Assembly: GCF_016765675.1 (NCBI RefSeq)
Contig: NZ_JAESWB010000326.1
Location: 1 to 53,320, forward strand
From: Neobacillus paridis
Lineage (GTDB): Bacteria > Bacillota > Bacilli > Bacillales > Cytobacillaceae
Direction: 5' to 3'
Length of the DNA: 53,320 nucleotides
Part shown: in pieces, positions 34,481-42,529 of the stretch
Numbering within the stretch: the stretch's first letter is position 1
Layout of the letters: every line of letters begins with the position of its first letter
Program-made: the position numbers and the translations under genes
The notes under the pieces: generated by a model
What the model was told of the DNA's origin: nothing
Database searches by the model: none
What the model saw: only the letters and a program-made list of their open reading frames with translations

Positions 34481-34517
34481 CTTATGGATTAAAGTCCCAT
34501 AAGTCATTGTTTTTTAT
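34473..34517 (+). terminator. terminator after the histidine kinase
   Basis: AACAATGACTTATGG (34473-34487) pairs with CCATAAGTCATTGTT (34497-34511), and a T run follows. Confidence 0.85.
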
Positions 34518-34523
34518 TGGAGC

Positions 34524-34577
34524 TTAAGAATTCTTAAGGATTTCCCATACTGTTTCTTAATTCTCTTTGCTTATGAT
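34524..34577 (+). promoter_or_regulatory. two-component operator and promoter, copy 2
   Basis: TTAAGAA-TTC-TTAAGGA (34524-34540), ACTGTTTCTTAA (34549-34560) and TATGAT (34572-34577) repeat the layout of 32020-32073 base for base in spacing. It drives the DedA-type gene, so the regulator controls both transcripts. Confidence 0.75.
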
Positions 34578-34608
34578 GTAAATATCAAATACAAAGGATG
34601 TGAGCCAA

Positions 34609-35283
34609 TTGAAAAAGAAACTTGTTATTGTTGCAATATGGATTTTATCCGTTTATATATTAAAGCAAAATCATTTACTGTCACTTCATTTGGATGCATT
34701 AAAGGAATTTATCACTGGAAACACAAAATACGCAATGTTAGTATTTGTGGGTCTATGGATCGTAAGGCTTTTTGCCTTTATACCAGGTGTGACGTTAATG
34801 ATTTTAGGTGGTATTTGCTTTGATCCACTATTGGGCTTTTTTCTATCCATGGCGGGAATGGTCATTAGTGAAACATTGGTATATGTTCTTTCCAAAATAC
34901 TTTCAAGCAAAAAGTTAAATCAATTTCTTGAGCATAAAAATCCACAACTAAAAGCACTTCTGGAAAAGTACAATTATAAGTTTTTGGCATTGGGTATCAT
35001 CTGTCCAATAGCCCCGACTGATGCAATTTGTTTTTTGTCGGCATCCGTTGGGATTCATTATCGAACCTACATCTTAACGATCATGATTTCAAACATTCCA
35101 GTCGTGATGTTGTATAGCTTTCTTGGAATAACTATTGGTGAATCACTACTTGGTGTTACCTTGATCGTAATTTCTGTTGTAGTAATTGGAGTTATTACGG
35201 TAAAAATTTGGAACAATTTAAAACAGAAACCATGCAATTTAACGGCAAATAAAAGCATTACTTCAATAGAGGTATCACTTTAA
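34609..35283 (+). CDS. TVP38/TMEM64 (DedA/VTT) family membrane protein
   Basis: 224 aa, five to six transmembrane segments, VTT-domain pattern (FIPGVTLMILGGICFDPLLGFFLSMAGM; ICPIAPTDAICFLSASVGI). DedA-like proteins move lipid carriers or phospholipids across the membrane and affect envelope-antibiotic tolerance. TTG 34609 is the probable start (AAAGGATG 10 nt upstream); GTG 34600 sits too near that site. Its promoter carries the same operator as the upstream methyltransferase/two-component operon. The 3' end overlaps the convergent NUDIX gene by 4 bp. Confidence 0.82.
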   Translation: MKKKLVIVAIWILSVYILKQNHLLSLHLDALKEFITGNTKYAMLVFVGLWIVRLFAFIPGVTLMILGGICFDPLLGFFLSMAGMVISETLVYVLSKILSSKKLNQFLEHKNPQLKALLEKYNYKFLALGIICPIAPTDAICFLSASVGIHYRTYILTIMISNIPVVMLYSFLGITIGESLLGVTLIVISVVVIGVITVKIWNNLKQKPCNLTANKSITSIEVSL

Positions 35284-35720
35284 CGAATAAATGCCATTTC
35301 TCTATTTACAAGAGCATCTTTTAACCATCGTGGATGCATTTTCAATAAATCATGAGGCAGGTTTAGTTGCCCAAAAAATTTAATTTCAAGTGATTCATCT
35401 GAATTACATCTAAGTTCTCCTCCTGTAATTTCAGCAAGAAAACAAGTTGTTATAAAATGTACTACTTTACCATTTGGATAAACAAATATTTGTGAATTAG
35501 GGTCAGAATAAACACCAATTAACTTTTTAATACTGATATCTAAGTTAGTTTCCTCCTTTACTTCCCTGATGGCTGCTTGAGAAACTGTTTCTCCTATTTC
35601 TACATGTCCCGAAGGAATGCCCCATAGTCCTACATCTGCTCTTTTCTGTAATAAAACTTGATTCTCCTCATTAAAAATGATAACAGCAACACCAGCCCTT
35701 AATTCATCAATTCTCTCCAT
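35280..35720 (-). CDS. NUDIX hydrolase under riboswitch control
   Basis: 146 aa. The Nudix box GHVEIGETVSQAAIREVKEETNLDI fits GX5EX7REUXEEXGU except for Asn at the final Gly. It probably hydrolyses a nucleoside-diphosphate-linked or damaged nucleotide substrate. AAAGGAGG precedes the ATG. The leader (35743-35895) looks like a ykkC-type riboswitch, and the known nucleoside-diphosphate-sensing ykkC variants control NUDIX genes, which fits the enzyme. Confidence 0.9.
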   Translation of the reverse strand: MERIDELRAGVAVIIFNEENQVLLQKRADVGLWGIPSGHVEIGETVSQAAIREVKEETNLDISIKKLIGVYSDPNSQIFVYPNGKVVHFITTCFLAEITGGELRCNSDESLEIKFFGQLNLPHDLLKMHPRWLKDALVNREMAFIR

Positions 35721-35742
35721 ACGAAAAACCTCCTTTTAAAAT

Positions 35743-35895
35743 TAAAAAAAGGCCGAAAGGAAAGATGTCAACGCATAACAAATACGCTGAACCTTTCCCC
35801 TCGGACCTTTTATGTCAATAGGTGCCTTTTACATTTTGTAAAAGATGTAGACCTCGGTCACAGTCCTATATAAATAGCGGAACCCTATCTACAAT
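35743..35895 (-). ncRNA. ykkC-family riboswitch (probably the nucleoside-diphosphate, subtype 2c) with terminator platform
   Basis: Reading leftward, the RNA has the ykkC signatures ATAGGGTTCCGC, TATAGGACTGTGACCGAGGTC and a CTTTTAC/GTAAAAG hairpin. It ends in a strong terminator (GGCCGAAAGGAAAG 35751-35764 with CTTTCCCCTCGGACC 35793-35807, then seven T) just before the NUDIX ribosome binding site. The pairing of gene and class supports subtype 2c (ADP/dADP-type) over guanidine, PRPP or ppGpp forms, but the subtype is inferred. Confidence 0.75.
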
Positions 35896-35926
35896 TTTCC
35901 AGATCAAAAACGAAGATTATTATTTT

Positions 35927-35948
35927 TTGTACATTTTATATTGTACAA
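35927..35948. promoter_or_regulatory. inverted repeat upstream of the riboswitch
   Basis: TTGTACA-8-TGTACAA (35927-35948) is a perfect 7-bp inverted repeat in A/T-rich DNA where the riboswitch promoter should be. Candidate operator; binding protein unknown. The rest of 35949-36036 shows nothing else. Confidence 0.45.
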
Positions 35949-36036
35949 CAAATCTTAAAATAATTGAACTTGATGTATATGAAAAATAGTAAAGATAACT
36001 TCAAACAATAATAAACTGTGATTGATTTAATACACA

Positions 36037-36068
36037 CAAAAAAGCTTCCCTCCATTCCTGGGGAAGCT
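36037..36068 (-). terminator. terminator after the arsN remnant
   Basis: AGCTTCCC (36043-36050) and GGGAAGCT (36061-36068) with a T run on the minus strand end the second ars cluster. Confidence 0.75.
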
Positions 36069-36093
36069 GCTTTGGTCTTTATCTATTATTTTT

Positions 36094-36225
36094 TTATTGT
36101 TGTTGCATATCCTTTTGTTTTTCTTCCAATGTTGCTATCCGGTCCTCGATTCCTTGATTATAAATGAATAATATTACTTTAATATCTTTCGTTTCAGCAG
36201 GTCTTATTTTGTATTCTGAATTCAT
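36094..36225 (-). pseudogene. arsN: N-terminal remnant of an ArsN-type GNAT acetyltransferase
   Basis: The 43-codon frame MNSEYKIRPAETKDIKVILF, continuing IYNQGIEDRIATLEE, is the start of the ArsN1/phosphinothricin-type N-acetyltransferase fold, which is about 160-170 aa when whole. It stops after KDMQQQ without the acetyl-CoA site. AAGGGGGG precedes the ATG. It belongs to the decayed ars cluster with arsM and arsC. Confidence 0.65.
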
Positions 36226-36258
36226 CTCATTTCCCCCCTTGCTCCGTGGCTGGTGCAC

Positions 36259-36666
36259 TTACTTCTCTGCTTGGATGATTGCTGAAACAATGTATTCTTC
36301 GAGCCTTCGGCCAGAATTCCATTCTTTGATAAATTCTTTTGACTCATCTTTTGGGATAATGGTGATATTTTAAACCCTGCTTGTTCCATTAGCTCATACA
36401 ATTGCTCTATAGCTGAGGCTCCCAAAACACAGGAGTATAATTGCATGTCTGACTTGATCTTGTCCGGAAGATTCGCTGTTAAAACAATTTCGGAAATTAC
36501 CAGCCTTCCCCCGTTTTTCAAGACACGATATACTTCTTCAAAGACTCTCTCCTTATTTGGGGATAAGTTAATGACACAGTTTGAAATAATTACATCAACT
36601 GAACCGGCTGCAACCGGCAAAGTTTCTTACACTATTTCGAATTTCGTCATCTCTTACTCCGCTCAT
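36259..36666 (-). pseudogene. arsM: arsenite methyltransferase arsM, internally deleted and frameshifted
   Basis: From ATG 36666 (GAGGAG upstream) it begins MSGVRDDEIRNSVR, the ArsM N-terminus, then jumps out of frame to PVAAGSVDVIISNCVINLSP, skipping roughly 100 residues including the SAM motif. VINLSPNKERVFEEVYRVLK is diagnostic for ArsM. After QAGFK a second frameshift occurs; the correct continuation NITIIPKDESKEFIKEW and EEYIVSAIIQAEK is found in another frame up to the stop at 36259. Not functional. Confidence 0.8.
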
Positions 36667-36693
36667 CACAAATCTTCTCCTCAAAATATTTAT

Positions 36694-36713
36694 ATATAAG
36701 TATACGCTTATTT
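36694..36713 (-). promoter_or_regulatory. ArsR-like box before the arsM remnant
   Basis: ATATAAG-TATACG-CTTATTT resembles the boxes at 23532-23551 and 24036-24063. It lies between arsC and arsM, so the second cluster was also under ArsR control. Confidence 0.5.
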
Positions 36714-36722
36714 AAAACATAC

Positions 36723-37145
36723 TTATTCTCCTGTTTCCGCAAACCGTCTGATTCTCTCTCCAATTTCATCCCGGACACGCTGAAATACGCTCCAAACTTC
36801 TTCCAGTGTTCCTTCTGCCTTTGCCGGATCATCAAACCCCCAGTGGACCCGTTTTACTTTTGGTGGTGTAACAGGGCATTTATCAGCAGCGTCACCACAT
36901 AAGGTCACAACCAAATCTGCACTGTTCAAATATTCAGGATCGATAAGATCGGAAGTATGGTTCGAAATATCAATTCCAACTTCTTTCATCGCTTTTACTG
37001 CATATGGGTTCAAGCCGTGTGTCTCAATACCAGCACTTCGAATTTCCCATTCATCACCTAAATATTTTTTTGCCCAGCCTTCCGCCATTTGACTACGGCA
37101 AGAGTTTCCTGTACATAAGAAGTAAATTTTCATTTTGTTTTCCAT
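36723..37145 (-). CDS. arsC: arsenate reductase, thioredoxin-coupled
   Basis: 140 aa, low-molecular-weight phosphatase fold: P-loop [17 protein letters not shown] with the nucleophile Cys, and the redox pair Cys in [12 protein letters not shown]. It reduces arsenate to arsenite using thioredoxin. ATG 37145 follows AAGGTGG. It is the only complete gene of the second ars cluster; arsenite export would need a pump outside the window. Confidence 0.93.
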   Translation of the reverse strand: MENKMKIYFLCTGNSCRSQMAEGWAKKYLGDEWEIRSAGIETHGLNPYAVKAMKEVGIDISNHTSDLIDPEYLNSADLVVTLCGDAADKCPVTPPKVKRVHWGFDDPAKAEGTLEEVWSVFQRVRDEIGERIRRFAETGE

Positions 37146-37159
37146 GTTGGGTTCCACCT

Positions 37160-37283
37160 TTAGGCCGCTGATTCAGCAAAATATTTTCGTTTAAACCATA
37201 ATGCCATTAACCAGCCCAATCATGACTGGCACTTCTACAAGCGGACCAATGACGGCTGCAAATGCTGCACCAGAATGAATTCC
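37160..37283 (-). pseudogene. acr3: C-terminal remnant of the arsenite permease Acr3
   Basis: Reading leftward the DNA gives [19 protein letters not shown], then VMIGLVN, the end of Acr3/ArsB. One extra base near 37195 shifts the frame; the true tail [13 protein letters not shown] and stop continue in the next frame to 37160. The rest of the gene is gone. I see nothing recognisable in 37284-37448. Confidence 0.75.
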
Positions 37284-37448
37284 ATTATAATGTTGTTGCT
37301 GTTTATGCTTACTTGTTTTCTTCGGTTCCAGTGTCGACTATGTGACAATAGATACCGATTCAATGGCATGAGGAAACCAACTGAAAGGTAAACGAAGCAG
37401 CTTAACTCTTACGGGGCAAGGATTGCTGCTCTTTCGCTATTCAACCAT

Positions 37449-37732
37449 TTAATGTCTTGGACCCCAAAGCATGATGGAGACCCCAATTAAACAAATGGCC
37501 GCTCCAATCCAATCGTATGTATCAGGCGTTTTTTTATCAACACCCCAACCCCACAATACGGAAAGAATAATAAATACTCCACCATATGCCGCATATACTC
37601 TTCCAAATGAAGGAAATTTTTGTAGAGTAAGGATGATTCCGTACAAAACTAAAATAATCCCTCCGATTATTCCATACCAACATGGGTTGCCTTCACGTAA
37701 CCATAACCAGACTAAGCCATTCTTTTTCTAAG
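37449..37732 (-). pseudogene. 5'-truncated YnfA/UPF0060 membrane protein
   Basis: The frame LVWLWLRE, then [22 protein letters not shown], ending in [10 protein letters not shown] covers all but the first 20 or so residues of the 108-aa UPF0060 family. No start codon with a ribosome binding site exists at the upstream boundary near 37732. A start at the internal ATG 37646 would remove two of four membrane segments. Confidence 0.65.
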
Positions 37733-37754
37733 CTTATATAAAATATGGTCCTAC

Positions 37755-38636
37755 TCAGCTCGTTAAAAATACTTTCCCTTTATTCCTTCTTGAAGATTCA
37801 GCAACACGAACAGCCTCTTTTACTTGCAACAAATCGTATTGAGAGTCTTTCTGCATAAGTGTTAATTTTTTGTCATTTATGAGCATAATCAAATGATGAA
37901 ACGTTTCTTGCCAGGCTCGCACTGATACTTGTTGATTCCAATAACGTAGATGAAATAACTTAGTATTCACTTCTGCCTGTAGTGAAACTTTCTTCCAGTC
38001 CACAGGTATTCCTGATAATAAACCAAGAGTTAAAAAAATCCCATTAGGGCGAACACAAAACGCTAATTCAGTACCATCATTGCCCCCAACTGAATCAATG
38101 GCGGAAGTTGCCCCCAGTCCATTTGTTAGTTCCATAACAGTATCGTGTAATGCTGTCTCTGATGTATTGATTACATAGGAAGCACCAAGTTGAAGTAAGT
38201 CTTTTGTATAATTGTTGTTTCTTGTTACAGCAATAAGCCGAAAACCGAGAACTTTTGATAATTGAGCAAAAATACGACCAATGGCAGAACCACAAGCATT
38301 TACCAATAAAACATCATTTGGTTTCAGACTTAAAACCTCTGTACATATTACCCATGCTGTTACGGGATTTATGTATAACTGTGAAGCTGTATAATCATCA
38401 ATGGAGTACGGGATTGGCACTGCAAATTCTGCAGATGTCTTAACAAACTCTTGCCATGTCCCTTCCCCACGCAAAGGTAAAACACGTTTACCAATTAGCT
38501 CTTGTGAAACAGAAGCCCCTACGTCTTCTACAATTCCTACGCCTTCATAACCAGGGATATTAGGCAATGAAATCCGATGGGAGTATGCCCCTTTTATTGG
38601 AATTAAGTCAGATGGATTGATAGGGCGAACTTTCAT
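37755..38636 (-). CDS. zinc-type alcohol dehydrogenase/quinone oxidoreductase family protein, 5' frameshift
   Basis: 293 codons from ATG 38636, MDR superfamily of the MECR/enoyl-reductase-like branch: INPSDL, PGYEGVGIVEDVG, NADPH-binding NACGSAIGRIFAQLSKVLG. No catalytic zinc ligands. The normal first 35 residues are encoded just upstream in the same frame (FYEFGSPENVLKVE and so on, up to about 38710), but a TGA lies right after the expected start, which a one- or two-base indel would explain. So the gene is probably a recent pseudogene or makes an N-truncated protein. Confidence 0.6.
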   Translation of the reverse strand: MKVRPINPSDLIPIKGAYSHRISLPNIPGYEGVGIVEDVGASVSQELIGKRVLPLRGEGTWQEFVKTSAEFAVPIPYSIDDYTASQLYINPVTAWVICTEVLSLKPNDVLLVNACGSAIGRIFAQLSKVLGFRLIAVTRNNNYTKDLLQLGASYVINTSETALHDTVMELTNGLGATSAIDSVGGNDGTELAFCVRPNGIFLTLGLLSGIPVDWKKVSLQAEVNTKLFHLRYWNQQVSVRAWQETFHHLIMLINDKKLTLMQKDSQYDLLQVKEAVRVAESSRRNKGKVFLTS

Positions 38637-38977
38637 ACGAACCAGAACTTCTCCGTTCTCAGGTGGCAGGATATTTTTACGTTCAACTTTTAAAACATTT
38701 TCTGGACTTCCGAACTCATAAAATTTAATTCATCTTGCTTCCAAACCAATATGTCCCCTTTAAAAAATCAGATTTATTTAATAATATTATCTCTACATGG
38801 TAAAGAAGGTAAAGTAACAGTAACGTACCGTTCACATGAATTTCTCATATTATTTGCACAATCTTTTAAGACACTCAAACGATGTTTCCTAAGACCCTCT
38901 ATATTCGAAACGGAAGGGATGAATAGTTCGTCTAATGAATAAAATGGGAATGGGGTATTAAAGAGGTGAAGATCGCA

Positions 38978-39280
38978 ATGAAAAAGCTGTATTTGTCTAC
39001 ATTGACTCTTACGCAAAGTATCGCTTTGTTTGGCTGTACCAATAGCACAGAAATTGTAAAAAACACGAAAGAAGATCATTATAAGCAAAAAATCATTATC
39101 ATGGGCTCAGTTAATGATCCACTCCCGCAAGAAGCCAAAAATGTTGAATATATGCCAAGTAATTTAGAACCGCAACAAATTCCAAATTTTAATCTTAAAG
39201 AGCCAATTATCATGACCCGAATGCCTTACTACGAAAAGAAAAACAGTGATAATTCTCCATCTAATATAAACAGAAGGTAA
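38978..39280 (+). CDS. small putative lipoprotein
   Basis: 100 aa. KKLYLSTLTLTQSIALFGC is a lipoprotein signal with the Cys at residue 19-20. The mature part is polar and proline-rich and has no family I know. ATG 38978 follows AGAGGTG by 9 nt; a GTG four codons upstream overlaps that site. Confidence 0.5.
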   Translation: MKKLYLSTLTLTQSIALFGCTNSTEIVKNTKEDHYKQKIIIMGSVNDPLPQEAKNVEYMPSNLEPQQIPNFNLKEPIIMTRMPYYEKKNSDNSPSNINRR

Positions 39281-39331
39281 AAAGAGTTCCAATTTCATTT
39301 TTGGGAAAGTAGTTTTTTATGGATTAATCTC

Positions 39332-39604
39332 TTATTTCACTATTTTGACTAAAATTTCTAAACACCAATATTTCCACTCATTATCATTAGTCGCTAAAAC
39401 ATCTTGAATGAGTGAAACAATTTCATTCGGGAACGTAAGTAAAAATTCCGCCACTTCCTTTGCTATTGGCCAGTTTATATCCTGAATCCATTCCAGAAGA
39501 CCTAGCAACAAAAGCAATTGTTCATTTCTACTTAACTTCTTTATTTGGTTTACTTTTACAAAGTCATGCTTATTTCTTGGCATAAAGTCAGCGTTATAAC
39601 TCAT
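39332..39604 (-). CDS. DUF5071 protein, shortened
   Basis: 90 aa: MPRNKHDFVKVNQIKKLS and LLGLLEWIQDINWPIAKEV, ending NDNEWKYWCLEILV, match the DUF5071 pattern (usually somewhat longer, about 120 aa). A HEAT-like helical fold, often near toxin-immunity-type genes in Bacillaceae; role unknown. The C-terminus stops early after KIVK. Confidence 0.7.
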   Translation of the reverse strand: MSYNADFMPRNKHDFVKVNQIKKLSRNEQLLLLLGLLEWIQDINWPIAKEVAEFLLTFPNEIVSLIQDVLATNDNEWKYWCLEILVKIVK

Positions 39605-39605
39605 G

Positions 39606-39842
39606 TTAAGATGACCCTACCCAGTACCAACTTTTATCCAGCTTTTCAATCTCTTTAAAATCACCATCAAAATCATTTTTATAAGGTCTTTGGTCATTTG
39701 GCACATAAACAAATCCGGAAAAGTTGTCTAAAATACCACGATAAGTGAAGAACAGAACCGAATAATTATTTTCATTCCTCTCCATAATAATTTCACCGCC
39801 ACCTTTATCTTCTTCTCTATACTGTCGAGTCGCCTTTTTTGC
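39606..39842 (-). pseudogene. remnant of an unidentified small-protein gene
   Basis: An open frame without a start encodes RQYREEDKGGGEIIMERNEN and, further on, FVYVPNDQRPY and DKSWYWVGSS with a stop directly before the DUF5071 ATG. It reads like real protein. The upstream part is out of frame with or replaced by the 53-aa gene at 39843-40004. Confidence 0.45.
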
Positions 39843-40004
39843 TTAGTTAAATAACGAAAGATAGATAAATAACAAGGTCTTATCTCCCTTAGTTCCCTGA
39901 ATCATATCTCCGAATCCAATCCAAAAAAGGTTCGAGGCTCTCCCAACATACTGCAATTTTAATCCGACTAATTTCTCAACTTCAGCTTTAATTTTTTCCT
40001 TCAT
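39843..40004 (-). CDS. short protein of unknown function, perhaps truncated
   Basis: 53 aa, MKEKIKAEVEKLVGLKLQYV, then GRASNLFWIGFGDMIQG. AAGGAG lies 6 nt before the ATG. The GRASNLFWIGFG motif is familiar from longer Bacillaceae hypothetical proteins, so the end (LLFIYLSLFN) may be a truncation. It overlaps the stop of the 41-aa gene upstream. Confidence 0.4.
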   Translation of the reverse strand: MKEKIKAEVEKLVGLKLQYVGRASNLFWIGFGDMIQGTKGDKTLLFIYLSLFN

Positions 40005-40007
40005 CCA

Positions 40008-40133
40008 TTACTCCTTATAAATGTCAGTTATTTGCTTCGACGGAGAGAAGTAAAACTCTGTGGCCAAAATATATACTCCCAATAATCCAAGGCAAATCAG
40101 GGTTATTGAAAATATTAAATAAAAAAGGTTCAT
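40008..40133 (-). CDS. 41-aa single-pass membrane protein
   Basis: MNLFYLIFSITLICLGLLGV, then YILATEFYFSP, gives one transmembrane helix and a short polar tail. CGAGGTGG lies about 12 nt upstream of the ATG. Its stop overlaps the ribosome binding site of the next small gene, so a coupled pair of small genes. Function unknown. Confidence 0.4.
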   Translation of the reverse strand: MNLFYLIFSITLICLGLLGVYILATEFYFSPSKQITDIYKE

Positions 40134-40168
40134 TATTTTTATAGTCCACCTCGTAGGAATGACAATTT

Positions 40169-40435
40169 TTAATATTTTATATATCCAATCCCAAATAGCC
40201 CGTACAAAAAGAAAAAACTACGCTTATTCCATTCCAACAATTCATTGAAATACTCAACCAGATGTTTATCCCAAATGGATTTCAATGTTTTTATTCCTAA
40301 TAAACAAATCCTGATAACATGATTGTTAAAATCATCAGCCCAAAATAATATCCAATATAGTCCCATTTCGACACCATCAAAACCTCTTCTTAGCAGAATA
40401 TTTTTTAAGGTCATAACCCTTGCTGAATATTGCAT
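40169..40435 (-). CDS. hypothetical protein
   Basis: 88 aa, aromatic and hydrophobic (GLYWILFWADDFNNHVIRICLLG). ATAAGGGG lies about 9 nt before the ATG. First of a row of small leftward genes down to 39332. I do not recognise the family; it may itself be a fragment. Confidence 0.4.
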   Translation of the reverse strand: MQYSARVMTLKNILLRRGFDGVEMGLYWILFWADDFNNHVIRICLLGIKTLKSIWDKHLVEYFNELLEWNKRSFFFLYGLFGIGYIKY

Positions 40436-40469
40436 TATTAAAGCCCCTTATGTAGAAAAAACTTGGGCT

Positions 40470-41087
40470 TTAATCAAAATAGACAGGTTCTTGTGGATTA
40501 TGCATATGTTTAAATGCTAATTGAATTTGTGATTCTGTATTTCTAGCTATTGACAAAGATGGTAGTTCATTTTCTGCAAAAAATTCAACTGCATTTGTTT
40601 CAATACCCTCTTGTGGTTTTCCACCAATGACTTCACATTGGATAAACATTTTATAAACGTGATATGGGGAAGGTGGATGTGGATGGCACTTCTTATCAAA
40701 TACAGCTATCAATTTTTTTGCTTTCACATCAAACCCTGATTCTTCTTTTACTTCTTTAACTGCAACTTCACTCGGAGATAAACCTACGTCGCCCCAACCC
40801 CCAGGTAACGCCCAATCCCCATCTGTGTTTTCCCTAACCATTAAAATTTTATTATCTTTAAACACAACAGCTCTAATGTCTACTTTAGGAGTTGCATAAC
40901 CTGTTTCATTGGCAAACAAATCTTTTATTACAGTCTTACTAACATCTGTATGTAGTGACAACATTTCAACGCTAATGTCTCTAATCATTTCAAATCTTTC
41001 CAAGTCATATATATCTTTCGAATAAGTTAGCCCTGCCTGTGCAATAGATTGAAGCTGTTTTGCCCATTCTAGCCATTTTGGTTCCAT
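40470..41087 (-). CDS. NUDIX hydrolase with N-terminal NUDIX-associated domain
   Basis: 205 aa. The helical NUDIX hydrolase N-terminal domain (KWLEWAKQLQSIAQAGLTYS, then KDIYDLERFEMIRDIS) is followed by the Nudix box GGWGDVGLSPSEVAVKEVKEESGFDV. This architecture (YjhB-like) is assigned to ADP-ribose pyrophosphatase-type enzymes. Single gene, intact, in the otherwise eroded region. Confidence 0.9.
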   Translation of the reverse strand: MEPKWLEWAKQLQSIAQAGLTYSKDIYDLERFEMIRDISVEMLSLHTDVSKTVIKDLFANETGYATPKVDIRAVVFKDNKILMVRENTDGDWALPGGWGDVGLSPSEVAVKEVKEESGFDVKAKKLIAVFDKKCHPHPPSPYHVYKMFIQCEVIGGKPQEGIETNAVEFFAENELPSLSIARNTESQIQLAFKHMHNPQEPVYFD

Positions 41088-41191
41088 CTATCTTCACCAC
41101 CGAATCAATTTAATACCTAAGTTTTAATTTTTTATTTAACCCAAATAAAGAAGCTACCTCTTGGGGTCGCCCACGTTGCATAATTACTGAA

Positions 41192-41345
41192 CTATTCTTT
41201 AAATGTTTCTAATGCCGTATGCCTTCGTTTTTGGAAAGTTGGAATCGTGTACAAAACGCTTTTACCCTTTTCCGTTACTCTATATATGGAATTTACCCTT
41301 AGTCCTTCCAAATCCATTGGTAAACCCTTCAACTCCATTCCCACA
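41192..41345 (-). pseudogene. possible C-terminal remnant of a winged-helix regulator
   Basis: The leftward frame VNSIYRVTEKGKSVLYTIP, then TFQKRRHTALETFKE and stop, has the LTEKG wing typical of HxlR/PadR/MarR-like regulators. No N-terminal helix-turn-helix precedes it. Otherwise 41088-41356 appears empty. Confidence 0.35.
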
Positions 41346-41356
41346 GAGGAAATTAT

Positions 41357-41770
41357 TTATGTTTCAGGTTTCAATTTCATCATCGCACCATAATATTGTG
41401 AAGCCGTCGTAAAAGAAATAAATGCGCATAATTCACTTATTTCCTCTTCAGTGAAACATTCTCTCAAAATATCAAAAGTTGAATCAGCTATGTCTCCCTT
41501 TTGCTTTAAAAAGACTTCTGCAAATCCTACTGCAATAGATGTTTTTTCATTAAATTGATCTGGGTCTGGTTTCCCTTTGGCCTTACAATACTCACATCCG
41601 TTACTTTGAGCTAATGTTTTTCTCACTTGTTCCTTTAATTCAGACGTTAATAGTCCATCTTTTTCTAACACATCTCCTAACCGATTCCATCCTTCCATTA
41701 TATCTATATTATGCCCCAATAGTCGTTGAAAAGGTGTTTCTCCAAAATTAGATTCCACAATTCTTGCCAT
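41357..41770 (-). CDS. carboxymuconolactone decarboxylase/AhpD-like protein
   Basis: 137 aa helical protein with the AhpD-type CxxC motif (SNGCEYCKAKG) followed by SIAVGFAEVFL. Members act as peroxide-linked disulfide reductases; the catalytic His position is not clear here. GAGGAAC precedes the ATG. It is divergent from an Lrp-family regulator (41904), which may control it. Confidence 0.82.
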   Translation of the reverse strand: MARIVESNFGETPFQRLLGHNIDIMEGWNRLGDVLEKDGLLTSELKEQVRKTLAQSNGCEYCKAKGKPDPDQFNEKTSIAVGFAEVFLKQKGDIADSTFDILRECFTEEEISELCAFISFTTASQYYGAMMKLKPET

Positions 41771-41903
41771 AAAAGTTCCTCCTTGTTATATTTAACTATG
41801 AATTAATTATAAAAAACAAAATAACTAAATCACATTAAATTCACAACAATTATCAAACAAATTCTATTTGAAATTGACGATTTTTGGAGGAAAAACTTTA
41901 AAA

Positions 41904-42344
41904 ATGAAAATAGATGATATTGATAAAAAAATTTTAGATGAACTACTTAATAACAGCCGTTTATCAATGAGCGAGCTTGGAAGAAGGGTAAATCTGTCCT
42001 CCCCATCAGTAACGGAACGGGTAAGACAAATGGAGTCATTTGGAATAATAAAGAAATATACTTTAGAAGTTGATTATGAGAAATTAGGTTTACCAATCCA
42101 ATGTATAATTGAAGCAACAGTTAAAAAGGGTGACTATAAATCTTTTAAAAATTATATTGAGAAACTTCCAAATGTAGAATTCTGTTATCGAATAGCAGGA
42201 AGTGCGTGCTATATGCTTAAAATGCAGTTTGAAACTTTCGCTAAAGCAGAAAAATTCATTGATGAAGTAAATCCAATCGCACATACTGTAACACATTTTA
42301 TTTTTTCACAAGTTCCGACGAATTTAAAAATTAATATGGATTGA
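41904..42344 (+). CDS. Lrp/AsnC-family transcriptional regulator
   Basis: 146 aa. Helix-turn-helix DIDKKILDELLNNSRLSMSELGRRVNLSSPSVTERVRQM and a RAM domain (VEFCYRIAGSACYMLKMQF) that binds amino acids or related effectors. ATG 41904 chosen for the family N-terminus; GGAGG lies 13 nt upstream, slightly far. Probably regulates the divergent CxxC protein gene. Confidence 0.9.
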   Translation: MKIDDIDKKILDELLNNSRLSMSELGRRVNLSSPSVTERVRQMESFGIIKKYTLEVDYEKLGLPIQCIIEATVKKGDYKSFKNYIEKLPNVEFCYRIAGSACYMLKMQFETFAKAEKFIDEVNPIAHTVTHFIFSQVPTNLKINMD

Positions 42345-42529
42345 ATAGTTTTTAGTTAGAGGCATTACTCTAAATTACCTGACACGTAGTAAAAATAACC
42401 CAGCATTAATAATGATCGAGATTCTCGAACAGATTCCTGCTTATTCCACAAGATGGCTCTAAAATGAAAATGAGCGCTGATTCTTGTTACTGACGCCCGT
42501 TTGTGGAAGATGGCTATCGAACTAAAGCG

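Noticed and set aside
38751..39088. Open frames on both strands before the small lipoprotein gene
   Set aside because: The minus frame has a protein-like tail (LRKHRLSVLKDCANNM) but no start signal and overlaps the lipoprotein gene; the plus frame is its shadow. Not enough to call either.
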